Source: Actinocorallia populi (lineage in GTDB: Bacteria; Actinomycetota; Actinomycetes; Streptosporangiales; Streptosporangiaceae). Taken from it: 64,000 nt of DNA. The stretch lies in the NCBI RefSeq assembly GCF_002995495.1, contig NZ_PVZV01000003.1:558001-622000 (forward strand). Reading direction: 5' to 3'. Shown here piece by piece: positions 1 to 7,191 of the stretch. The translations under genes were made by a program, and so were the position numbers. The notes under the pieces were generated by a model. It was not told the DNA's origin. It worked only from the letters and a program-made list of their open reading frames with translations, and did not search any database. How positions within the stretch are numbered: position 1 is the stretch's first letter; every line of letters begins with the position of its first letter.

Positions 1-69
1 GTCACCCAGCGGCCGGACCCCGGCACCGAGGTCGCCAGCGGCAGCCCCGTCACGGTCACCCTCGGCTGA
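1..69 (+). CDS. C-terminal end of a PASTA-domain protein (cut by window start)
   Basis: Only the last 22 codons and a TGA stop are visible. The peptide (…RPDPGTEVASGSPVTVTLG) has the ending typical of a PASTA domain: a P-G-T-x-V core followed by S-x-V-T-V-x-x-G. PASTA domains bind peptidoglycan fragments and are usually the extracellular tail of PknB-type Ser/Thr kinases or penicillin-binding proteins. Which host protein this is cannot be told from the fragment. Assignment rests on the short motif only. Confidence 0.55.
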   Translation, partial: VTQRPDPGTEVASGSPVTVTLG

Positions 70-78
70 ACCCGCGGA

Positions 79-225
79 TCAGCCGGCGACCCGCTCCCCC
101 GAACGCGCCGCCACCTGCACCCGGTAACGCTCCATCACCCCGGCGGGCAGGTCGAGCAGATCGACCAGCTCCTCGACCAGCGCCGCGTCGATCACGGCCA
201 TCTGCACCTCGCTGAGCGGCTCCAT
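79..225 (-). CDS. Small hypothetical protein (48 aa)
   Basis: A 48-residue, acidic, leucine/valine-rich soluble peptide (MEPLSEVQMAVIDAALVEE…) ending a few bases from the upstream gene's stop, so the two genes are convergent. The ATG at 225 is preferred over a GTG at 270 because GGGAGGA lies 5 bases upstream of it. No family is recognised. The helical pattern would suit a small regulatory or binding protein, but no function is claimed. It could be a spurious short frame, although the ribosome-binding site argues against that. Confidence 0.5.
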   Translation of the reverse strand: MEPLSEVQMAVIDAALVEELVDLLDLPAGVMERYRVQVAARSGERVAG

Positions 226-304
226 ACCGTCCTCCCCGTGTCCTCGCAGGTCACCGACGGAGTAAACCACCGCGGGCCGGGAGCGGCGACGGGACCCCTC
301 GGGT

Positions 305-763
305 TCACGCGAGTTCCCCGATCTCGGCCGCCAGCAGCGCCCCCAGCTCCCAGCACGCCTCCAGCGCGGGCTTGGTGAGCGGCCCCGTGACGGACACCGG
401 CGGATGCACCGCCCGCCACCCCATCGCCCCCGCGATCGACTCCACGGCCCGCACCGCCCCCGCGGTGTCGTTGCTCCCGTGCACGTAGAGCCCGTACGGA
501 AGCCGGGGCTTGGCCTCCAGACACGGGTAGTAGACGACGTCGAAGAAGTGTTTCAACGCCCCCGACATGTACCCGATGTTCGCAGGCGTCCCCAGCAGAA
601 TCGCGTCCGCCTCCAGCACATCCGTCACCGAAGCGCCCAGCGCCGGCCGGGTAACGACCTCCACGCCCTTCACCTCGTCGGTCGACGCCCCCGAGCGAGC
701 CGCCTCCAGGAGCTCCTGCAGGGCGGGCGAGGGAGTGTGGTGGACGATCAGCAGCCTGCTCAC
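305..763 (-). CDS. Flavodoxin-fold / NAD(P)H-dependent oxidoreductase-like protein
   Basis: A 152-residue soluble protein of flavodoxin size. It has an N-terminal beta strand and phosphate-binding loop (LLIVHHTPS, residues 4-12), a second FMN-loop motif (LLGTPANIGYMSG, about 56-68) and a KHFFD segment like that seen in WrbA/flavodoxin-type FMN reductases. The expected role is FMN-dependent redox chemistry in the cytoplasm; donor and acceptor cannot be read from sequence. The usual T-G-N/S-T signature of the first FMN loop is replaced by HTPSPA, which many actinobacterial family members share. It stands alone, with about 200 bp of upstream DNA before the next gene. Confidence 0.75.
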   Translation of the reverse strand: MSRLLIVHHTPSPALQELLEAARSGASTDEVKGVEVVTRPALGASVTDVLEADAILLGTPANIGYMSGALKHFFDVVYYPCLEAKPRLPYGLYVHGSNDTAGAVRAVESIAGAMGWRAVHPPVSVTGPLTKPALEACWELGALLAAEIGELA

Positions 764-966
764 AACCGACTCTCCGGATCGACGGACGCAACCATCTCCT
801 CAGCCTTCCATACGGGCTGTTCACCACCCTGAGAGGACCGCGGCGCACGGGTGGAGGAGGCGCCTCCCAAGGCCCCACCTACTGCCAATTTCGCGAAATT
901 TCCCCCAATCGGGTGGTGGCTGGCCTAGATTTGGCGGGCCCACGATATCTGTGAACAGGAGTAAAC

Positions 967-1536
967 ATGCGATCTCTTGTGACGTCCGTCGTCATGATCG
1001 CGGCGGTGCTGGGGAGCTCCGGGGCCGCGGCCGCCGCGGCCAAGCCGACGCTGAAGTTCACGAAGATCCAGTACGACGCCCCCGGGGCGGACACCCGGGC
1101 GAACTCCCAGCTCAACAAGGAGTACGTCGTCCTCAGGAACACCGGGCGCAAGGCCGTCCAGCTCAAGAACTGGACGCTGCGCGACGCGCAGCGGCACGTC
1201 TACCGCTTCCCGGCCTTCAAGCTGAGGCCCGGCAGGAGCGTCACGATCCACACGGGCAAGGGCAGGAACAACGCGACGCACCTGTACATGAACCGCGGCT
1301 GGTACATCTGGAACAACGACCAGGACACCGCGACCCTCCGCGACGCCAGGGGCGTCAAGGCGCTCGCCCGCTCCTGGAGCGAGTCCGCGCCGCCGAAGCC
1401 CTCCCCCTCGACCGACCCGCGCTACGGCACCTGCACCGAGGCCAAGGCCAACGGCTACGGCCCCTACTACGAGGGCCGGGACCCCGAGTACCACTGGTAC
1501 TCCGACCGTGACGGCGACGGGGTCGTCTGCGAGTAG
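967..1536 (+). CDS. Secreted lamin-tail-domain protein with C-terminal excalibur Ca-binding motif
   Basis: A 189-aa exported protein. Residues 1-25 form a signal peptide ending in an Ala run (GAAAAAA). Residues 30-125 are a lamin-tail (LTD) beta-sandwich, with the family pattern E-Y-V-V-L-R-N then V-x-L-x-x-W-T-L-R-D and a closing D-x-A-T-L-R-D strand. The last about 40 residues carry the excalibur motif (DRDGDGVVCE), an EF-hand-like calcium loop followed by Cys. Such proteins are surface-exposed or secreted and are sometimes linked to nucleases, but no nuclease domain is present here. AGGAG lies 5 bases upstream of the ATG. It converges on the next gene across a GC hairpin. Confidence 0.85.
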   Translation: MRSLVTSVVMIAAVLGSSGAAAAAAKPTLKFTKIQYDAPGADTRANSQLNKEYVVLRNTGRKAVQLKNWTLRDAQRHVYRFPAFKLRPGRSVTIHTGKGRNNATHLYMNRGWYIWNNDQDTATLRDARGVKALARSWSESAPPKPSPSTDPRYGTCTEAKANGYGPYYEGRDPEYHWYSDRDGDGVVCE

Positions 1537-1540
1537 ACCC

Positions 1541-1575
1541 GGTCCCGCCCGGGACCTGCCCCGCCCTTCGGGCCG
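1541..1575. terminator. Candidate bidirectional terminator between convergent genes
   Basis: GGTCCC-gccc-GGGACC (1541-1556) is a perfect 6-bp stem. It is followed directly by a second GC-rich hairpin with a TTC loop (1560-1575). Both sit in the 41-bp gap between two convergent genes. There is no T-tract. Confidence 0.45.
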
Positions 1576-1577
1576 GG

Positions 1578-3188
1578 TCAGGAGGTGCGGCAGGCGGTGT
1601 CCCGGGCGGGTAGCACGCCCTTGAGCAGGTATCGGTTCACCGTGCGGTCGATGCAGGCGTTCTGCGGGGCGAAGAGTCCGGCGTAGACGGTGTGGCGGAA
1701 CGCGCCGCGGAGGGTGACGAGGCGGGAGCCCGCCAGGGCGCGGTGCGCGGCGAGCTGGCCCTTGTAGGTGGCGGCGGGGTCGCCGGCGGCGCCGACCATC
1801 AGGAGGGGGACGCCGCCGCGGACCCGGGTGGGGCGTTCGGCGGGGCGGGCGGGCCAGAACGAGCAGGGGGTGATCGCGCGGGTCAGCGGGCCGAAGACGG
1901 GCTCCTTCGCGCGGTGCTTCTGGAGGTCTCGGTAGTAGACCTCGGGGTCGCGTGGCACCGCGCGGTCCGCGCACAGGATCGCCGTCTGGACGCTGAACGT
2001 CCCGTCCGTGTCGGCGGCGGCCAGGCCGGACAGCGTCTGCTCCAGGACGGGTGTCGGGCCCACCCGGGCGCCGCGGGAGGCCCGCCACAGGACGCGGACG
2101 TCCGCGGCGAAGCTCGCGTACGTACCGGCGTCGTCCCCGGCGGTGACGTTCCACAGGAGCTGCGGCAGGATCCGGCCGTCGACCCTGTGGCGGCCGACCC
2201 GGACCGGCTCGCGGCCGACGGACGTGTTGAGGCGGTCCACGGTGCGCAGGACCCGTGCGGTGGTCGAGCCGAGGTGGAAGCGGCCGTCGCGCCGGGCCGT
2301 CCAGGACGCCCAGCGGCGGAGCGCCGCGGCGACGGCAGGGCCCTGCGTGCGGGTGAGGTCGGGGCCGTAGCGGCGCGGGTCCAGGGCGCTGTCCAGGACG
2401 ACACGGTCGACGCGCCGGGGGAACATCCGGACGTACACCTGGCCCAGGTACGTACCGTACGAGGAGCCCAGGTAGGAGATCTTCCGGACGCCGAGCGCGG
2501 CTCGTACGGCGTCCATGTCGCGGGCGGTCTCGCGGGTCGAGGCATGCGGGAGGACGGCCCGGTGCGGGGCGCAGCGCGAGGCCAGCTCGCGGGCGGTCGC
2601 GACGGTCCGGTCGAAGGTGCGCCGGGACGGCCCCGCGGCGCCGATGCTCACGGTGGGCCAGCCGCAGTTCAGCGGGGTGCTGCGGCCCACGAAGCGGGGG
2701 TCCATGCCGACCAGGTCGTACCGCGCGGCGACGGCCGGCACGGCCTTGGCCAGATGAAGCATGAGCGGTATGACGGGTATGCCCGGCCCGCCAGGGTTGT
2801 AGAAGAGCGTGCCCCGGCGCTGCCCCGTCGCCTTCAACCTGGTCACCGCGATCTCGATCCGGCGGCCCGCCGGACGGCGGTGGTCGAGCGGGACCTCCAG
2901 CTCGGCGCAGGCGGCTCCGGCGGCGTCCAGCTCGCGTCCGGCCAGATCGTCCGGGCCCGTACGGCAGCGGTGCCAGTCGAGCCGCCTCGGGGCGAGCCGT
3001 GCCGCCGGGGTCTCTCCCGAGAGGTCGAACACGGACGTCGTCCGAGCCTCCGGTGCGGGCCTGGGCTCCGCCAGGAGACGAAGCCCCGGCGCGGAACGGG
3101 GTCCGCCGGGGTCGAGAGCCGGCGCGGAGAGGAGGGTGGCCGGTAGGGCCGCGATGCCCGTGAGTGCGGCGAAGGTGTGGTGGAGCAA
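1578..3188 (-). CDS. Secreted alpha/beta hydrolase, TAP-like (tripeptidyl aminopeptidase family)
   Basis: A 536-aa exported serine hydrolase of the SlpD/SlpE/TAP family. The N-terminus is a signal peptide (residues 1-about 25). The oxyanion motif NPGGPG is at about 131-136, the nucleophile elbow GSSYG at 241-245 (Ser243), the Asp in GAAGDP near 470, and the His in FRHTVYAG near 499 within the C-terminal TAP-like domain. Substrates are expected to be peptides or small esters outside the cell. A paralogue with the same architecture but a lipoprotein signal lies at 28555-30060. The C-terminal Cys residues (N-A-C, T-A-C) match disulfide positions common in this family. Confidence 0.88.
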   Translation of the reverse strand: MLHHTFAALTGIAALPATLLSAPALDPGGPRSAPGLRLLAEPRPAPEARTTSVFDLSGETPAARLAPRRLDWHRCRTGPDDLAGRELDAAGAACAELEVPLDHRRPAGRRIEIAVTRLKATGQRRGTLFYNPGGPGIPVIPLMLHLAKAVPAVAARYDLVGMDPRFVGRSTPLNCGWPTVSIGAAGPSRRTFDRTVATARELASRCAPHRAVLPHASTRETARDMDAVRAALGVRKISYLGSSYGTYLGQVYVRMFPRRVDRVVLDSALDPRRYGPDLTRTQGPAVAAALRRWASWTARRDGRFHLGSTTARVLRTVDRLNTSVGREPVRVGRHRVDGRILPQLLWNVTAGDDAGTYASFAADVRVLWRASRGARVGPTPVLEQTLSGLAAADTDGTFSVQTAILCADRAVPRDPEVYYRDLQKHRAKEPVFGPLTRAITPCSFWPARPAERPTRVRGGVPLLMVGAAGDPAATYKGQLAAHRALAGSRLVTLRGAFRHTVYAGLFAPQNACIDRTVNRYLLKGVLPARDTACRTS

Positions 3189-3387
3189 GGCGCCTCCTGG
3201 TCTCGGTGGTGGGCTGGAACGCTACGGAGCCGCGCGGCTCCGGCACGTCCGGCGCCGGTCGGAAGGGGAAGGCTCCCGCCTCCCCCGCAGCGCCGACCTT
3301 CTCCTCCCTGAGGAGCAGACGGCCCGCGGGGATCTCACACGAGGGGCGCATGCGGGCCGTACGGGCGGGGCCGTAACGTCAGGACGC

Positions 3388-4539
3388 GTGAGACCGGCAC
3401 TCGTGGAACGCGTACGGAGCCTGGACCCGCTGGTCCAGGACGGGCTGCTCGCGGCGCTGCTGTTCGCGGCGACCTTCAGCGCGGGCCGCGCGGAGGGACG
3501 CGTGGGACTGCTCCTCCAAACGGCGCTGGTGCTGCCCCTGGTATGGCGGCGGAAGGCGCCCCGGACCGTCTTCCTGCTGGTCAGCGGCGCCGCACTGGCG
3601 CAGTGGCTGCTCGGTCCGCAACTGCCCGCCGACGTGGCCCTGCTCATCGCGCTCTACACGGTGGCCGCGTGGTCCGAGCGCCGGTGGGCGGTCGCAGCCG
3701 GTGCCGTCCTGGAGGCCGGGATCCTGCTGGCCTCCTGGCGCTGGGCGGCGGACGGGCGTTTCCTGGCCTGCGTGGTCGTGCTGACGGCGATGGCCGCCGC
3801 GGCCGCCGTCCTCGGAAGCAACATCCGCGACAAGCGCGCCCACCTCGCCGAACTGGAGGACCGCGCGGTCCGCCTGGAACGGGAGCGAGACCAGCGGGCT
3901 CGGCTGGCCGCAGCCGAGGAGAGGACGCGCATCGCGCGGGAGATGCACGACATCGTCACGCACAACCTCTCCGTCATGGTCGCGCTCACCGACGCCGCCG
4001 TCTACGCCCAGCGGCACGCGCCCGGCAAGGCGACGGCCGTGATGCACCAGATCTCCGAGACCGGGCGGCAGGCCCTCACCGACATGCGGCGCTCCCTGGG
4101 CGTCCTGCGGGCCGGCGAGCCGGACGCCGAACGGCACCCGCCGCCCGGCATCGCCCAGCTGGAGGCGCTCGCCGCGCAGATGCGGGCCGCCGGCCTCGCC
4201 ACCCGCCTCGAGATGCTCGGCGACCACCTCCCCGTCCCGGCCACCGCGCAGCTGACCGTCTACCGCCTGGTCCAGGAGGCCCTCACCAACACGTTGAAGC
4301 ACGCCCCTTCCGGCACCCGCGCCGAGGTCGCGGTCCGCTGCTCCCCCGGCACCGTCGACGTCACCGTGACCGACGACGGCACCGCCCCGACCGGCCCCTC
4401 CTCCCCCGGCCAGGGCCTGACCGGCATGCGCGAGCGCATCGCCGCCTACGGAGGGGCCTTCACCGCCGGCCTCCTCCCCGGCGGGGGCTGGCGCGTCCAG
4501 GCCCGCCTGGACCTGACCCCCGAGGAGGCCGCCGCGTGA
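3388..4539 (+). CDS. Two-component sensor histidine kinase (HisKA_3 type)
   Basis: A 383-aa membrane sensor kinase of the NarL/DesK-like class. About four membrane helices span residues 15-150, followed by a short coiled segment. The HisKA_3 dimerisation helix carries the phospho-acceptor ([13 protein letters not shown], His187). The HATPase_c domain has the N box ([11 protein letters not shown]), a D-D-G-T box and a [11 protein letters not shown] box. The GTG at 3388 (AGGA just upstream) was chosen because the longer open frame upstream has no domain content. It overlaps the response-regulator gene by 4 bases (GTGA), so the pair is cotranscribed. The stimulus is unknown; the sensor part is only membrane helices with short loops, as in LiaS/DesK-type envelope sensors. 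Confidence 0.92.
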   Translation: MRPALVERVRSLDPLVQDGLLAALLFAATFSAGRAEGRVGLLLQTALVLPLVWRRKAPRTVFLLVSGAALAQWLLGPQLPADVALLIALYTVAAWSERRWAVAAGAVLEAGILLASWRWAADGRFLACVVVLTAMAAAAAVLGSNIRDKRAHLAELEDRAVRLERERDQRARLAAAEERTRIAREMHDIVTHNLSVMVALTDAAVYAQRHAPGKATAVMHQISETGRQALTDMRRSLGVLRAGEPDAERHPPPGIAQLEALAAQMRAAGLATRLEMLGDHLPVPATAQLTVYRLVQEALTNTLKHAPSGTRAEVAVRCSPGTVDVTVTDDGTAPTGPSSPGQGLTGMRERIAAYGGAFTAGLLPGGGWRVQARLDLTPEEAAA

Positions 4540-5204
4540 CGGTCCGGGTGCTGCTGGCCGATGACGAGACGCTGCTGCGGATGGCCTTCTCGATGGTCCT
4601 GGAGACGCAGCCCGACCCGGAGGTGGTCGGGGAGGCCCGGGACGGGGCGGAGGCACTGCGGGCGGCGCGGCGGCTGCGGCCCGACGTCGTACTGATGGAC
4701 GTGCGGATGCCCGGGACCGACGGGATCGAGGCGACGCGGCGGATCGTGCGGGACGTGCCTTCCGCGAGGATCCTGGTGCTGACCACCTTCGACCTGGACG
4801 AGTACGCCTTCGCCGCGCTCAAGGCCGGCGCGTCCGGCTTCCTGCTGAAGAACGCGCGGCCGGAGGAGCTGCTCACCGCGATCCGCGAGGTCGCGGCCGG
4901 GGAGGCGGTGCTCTCGCCGCGTGTCACCCGGCGGCTGCTGGACAGCCTCGCCTCCCAGATCCCCGACGGCTCGGCCGCCCGGCGCGACCCCGCCGAGCGG
5001 CTGAGCCCGCTCACCCCCCGCGAACGCGAGGTGCTGGTCCAGGTGGCCCTCGGCAGGTCCAACACCGAGATCGCCGCCGCGTTGTTCCTCGCCGAGGCCA
5101 CCGTCAAATCCCATTTCGGGCGGATTCTCCAGAAAATGGGGCTCCGGGACCGGGCCCAGGCCGTCGCCCTCGCCTACGAGACCCGGCTGGTCAGCCCGCC
5201 CTGA
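4536..5204 (+). CDS. LuxR/NarL-type response regulator
   Basis: A 222-aa partner of the histidine kinase immediately upstream. The receiver domain (residues 1-120) is canonical: D-D at 9-10, phospho-acceptor Asp55 in [11 protein letters not shown], and Lys105 in GFLLKN. The C-terminal LuxR HTH (about 153-215) has LTPREREVL and a [10 protein letters not shown] recognition helix. It should bind DNA as a phosphorylated dimer. The GTG start overlaps the kinase stop. Unlike the two LuxR proteins around the Tad locus in this window, all phospho-transfer residues are intact, so it is a useful in-window reference. Confidence 0.93.
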   Translation: MTVRVLLADDETLLRMAFSMVLETQPDPEVVGEARDGAEALRAARRLRPDVVLMDVRMPGTDGIEATRRIVRDVPSARILVLTTFDLDEYAFAALKAGASGFLLKNARPEELLTAIREVAAGEAVLSPRVTRRLLDSLASQIPDGSAARRDPAERLSPLTPREREVLVQVALGRSNTEIAAALFLAEATVKSHFGRILQKMGLRDRAQAVALAYETRLVSPP

Positions 5205-5226
5205 ACCGGAGGCCGGCCGGACCCCT

Positions 5227-5243
5227 CCCGCGTGCCTCGCGGG
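5227..5243. terminator. Short GC hairpin after the two-component operon
   Basis: CCCGCG-tgcct-CGCGGG is a perfect 6-bp stem, 22 bases after the response-regulator stop and before the AraC-type gene. It has no T-tract, so a terminator role is tentative. Confidence 0.3.
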
Positions 5244-5271
5244 CGGTGGAGAGACGTGGTGTGATGGGGCC

Positions 5272-5664
5272 GTGAGCCAGTCTGTGGAGGAGAGCAACCG
5301 GCGGATGCTCCGGGCGCGGGACGCGATGGACCGGGCTTATGCGCAGCCGCTGGACGTTCCGGCACTGGCCCGGATCGCTCACGTGTCGGAGTCGCATTTC
5401 ACGCGGACGTTCCGGGCCACGTTCGGCGAGACTCCGCACCGCTATCTGCAGCGTCGCCGGGTGGAGCGGGCGATGTTCCTGCTGCGGGAGACCGATCGCA
5501 GCGTGACGGACATCTGCTTCGAGGTCGGCTTCGGGAGCCTGGGGACCTTCAGCCGCACGTTCCGCGACATCGTCGGGCGGTCACCGCGGGCCTACCGGAA
5601 GGAAGCGGTGGCCGTGAACGTGCCGACGTGCTTCACGATGGCATGGTCGCGGCCGAGGTCCTGA
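5272..5664 (+). CDS. AraC/XylS-family transcriptional regulator (DNA-binding domain only)
   Basis: A 130-aa protein consisting almost entirely of the two AraC helix-turn-helix motifs. The first lies around residues 27-50 (LARIAHVSESHFTRTFRATFG). The second is around 77-98 (SVTDICFEVGFGSLGTFSRTF), followed by the conserved G-x-S-P-x-x-Y-R. There is no N-terminal sensory domain, so ligand sensing must come from elsewhere or be absent. It precedes a glyoxalase-fold gene by about 70 bp. AraC-VOC pairs of this kind are common in actinobacteria, where the regulator is usually thought to control its neighbour. Confidence 0.9.
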   Translation: MSQSVEESNRRMLRARDAMDRAYAQPLDVPALARIAHVSESHFTRTFRATFGETPHRYLQRRRVERAMFLLRETDRSVTDICFEVGFGSLGTFSRTFRDIVGRSPRAYRKEAVAVNVPTCFTMAWSRPRS

Positions 5665-5736
5665 CCGCCGCACAGGCTGCCAGGTGAGCAGTTTCGGAGA
5701 AGTTTTCGCGGGGGCTCCCCCGCTAACGTGGTGGAC

Positions 5737-6144
5737 ATGTTCAACACCATCACGCACTCGCAGATCTACGTCCTCGACCAGGACGAGGCCCTCGACTTCT
5801 ACGTCGGGAAGCTCGGGCTCGAAGTCAGCGCCGACGTCGACATGGGCTTCATGCGCTGGCTGACCGTCAACGTCCCCGGCGACGACCGCCACATCCTCCT
5901 GGAGAAGCCCGGCCCTCCGGCGATGTCCGAGGAGACGGCGCAGCAGGTCCGTGAACTGGTGAGCAAGGGCGCGATGGGCGGCCACCTCATCTTCAGCACG
6001 GACGACTGCCGCAAGACGTACGAGACGCTGCTGGCCCGGGGCGTGGAGTTCACCCAGGAACCCATCGAGCAGCCGTACGGGATCGACTGCGGCCTGCGCG
6101 ACCCCTTCGGCAACAGCATCCGCTTCACCCAGCCGAAGGCCTGA
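5737..6144 (+). CDS. VOC (glyoxalase/bleomycin-resistance fold) family protein
   Basis: About 135 aa with two beta-alpha-beta-beta-beta VOC modules. The first starts SQIYVLDQDEALDFYVGKLGLEV; the second ends in the family signature GIDCGLRDPFGNSIRF. Potential metal ligands are the His of the first strand region, Glu53-like residues and a C-terminal Glu/Asp position, but I cannot assign the set firmly. Members act as glyoxalases, extradiol dioxygenases or drug-binding proteins; this one is untyped. In-frame GTG codons occur at 5728 and 5731. The ATG at 5737 fits the family N-terminus best, though no strong ribosome-binding site is visible. Probably controlled by the AraC-type gene upstream. Confidence 0.85.
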   Translation: MFNTITHSQIYVLDQDEALDFYVGKLGLEVSADVDMGFMRWLTVNVPGDDRHILLEKPGPPAMSEETAQQVRELVSKGAMGGHLIFSTDDCRKTYETLLARGVEFTQEPIEQPYGIDCGLRDPFGNSIRFTQPKA

Positions 6145-6161
6145 GGGCCGCCGGCCGGACG

Positions 6162-7046
6162 TCAGGGGCGGGAGTCGAGCAGCTGGGTCTCGACCTGGTC
6201 CAGGATCTGCTGGATGCGCAGGCCGTGGGCGGCGTCCAGGGCGTGGGGTCCGCCGGTGCGGACGGCCTGGGCGAACTCGGTGATCATGCGGGCGAACGCG
6301 TCGTCGCCGAGCCGGGTCCAGTCGAGGAGCTCCGTTCCCCGGCGGCCGAAGACCTCGATCCGGGCGGGCGGGAGGTCGCCGTGGCCCGCCATGGAGACCG
6401 AGGCCTCGCTGACGGCGCCCGTCTCGTGCTCCAGGAGCATGCCGACCCAGCGCAGCGGGTCGCCGTGGGCCCTGACGGAGACGACGCGGCCGAGGGCCGC
6501 GTCCAGGAGGTCGACGATGTGGGGGCCCAGGTCGAGGACGGCGCCGCGCTCCAGGCGCCAGGGCGTGGCGAAGGGCCCGCCGTCGAGGTTGGCGGAGACG
6601 AACTGGCCGTAGCCGCCGAAGGGCTCCAGCGACGCGGCGCGGGCGAGGAAGTCCCGGGCGGCGGTGGAGTAGCGCAGCGTGAAGACCATCTGGGAGACGA
6701 CTCCCGCTTCGCCCACCGCGTCCGCCAGGGCGCGGGCGCCGTCCAGGTCCATCGCCAGGGGCTTCTCCAGCAGCAGCGCCTTGCCCGCCTTGGCCGCCTG
6801 GATCGCCAGCTCCGCCTGGACGTCCGGGGGGACGGCGAAGGCGACGGCGTCGCAGTTGTCGAAGAGCTCCTCCAGGCTTTCGTAGGAGGAGGAGCCGTGC
6901 GCCGCGGCCAGTTCGGCGGACGCTTCGGGACGGCGGGCCCAGACGCCCGCCAGTCTGGTGTGCGCCCCGCCCGCGATGGCGGGGGCGTGCACCATGCCCG
7001 CCCACGGGCCGGCTCCGACGAGTCCGATGGAAACGGGTTCGCTCAT
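6162..7046 (-). CDS. Gfo/Idh/MocA-family NAD(P)-dependent oxidoreductase
   Basis: A 294-aa cytoplasmic oxidoreductase. It has an N-terminal Rossmann fold (GLVGAGPWAG, residues 8-17), the family's EKPLA motif (Lys near 95, the usual catalytic or cofactor lysine), and a C-terminal alpha/beta substrate domain with a GPHIVDLL segment where the family's conserved catalytic His normally lies. Substrates in the family are sugars, inositols or their derivatives. The start ATG at 7046 was chosen over an upstream GTG at 7136 because the extra 30 residues would precede the Rossmann strand and overlap the divergent gene's control region. It converges with the VOC gene. Confidence 0.88.
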   Translation of the reverse strand: MSEPVSIGLVGAGPWAGMVHAPAIAGGAHTRLAGVWARRPEASAELAAAHGSSSYESLEELFDNCDAVAFAVPPDVQAELAIQAAKAGKALLLEKPLAMDLDGARALADAVGEAGVVSQMVFTLRYSTAARDFLARAASLEPFGGYGQFVSANLDGGPFATPWRLERGAVLDLGPHIVDLLDAALGRVVSVRAHGDPLRWVGMLLEHETGAVSEASVSMAGHGDLPPARIEVFGRRGTELLDWTRLGDDAFARMITEFAQAVRTGGPHALDAAHGLRIQQILDQVETQLLDSRP

Positions 7047-7191
7047 GCCGCCCAGTTTTTCACAGACAAAAGCCTCATCACGCTTGTGGCGTGCGCGGAA
7101 GTGAACTGGATCACCCGGAACCCGGTTGTGACACATGCAACAAACCCGGCTCGTAGACCTTGGTGTGATCGTTCGCCGGGCGGAGAACGGG

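Noticed and set aside
925-3351. 808-codon minus-strand frame over the lamin-tail and TAP-like genes
   Set aside because: Arg/Pro-rich shadow translation. The overlapping frames carry signal peptides and recognisable catalytic motifs.
5174-5439. Short minus-strand frames around the AraC gene start
   Set aside because: Pro/Arg-rich translations without start signals. The plus-strand AraC helix-turn-helix motifs explain the region.
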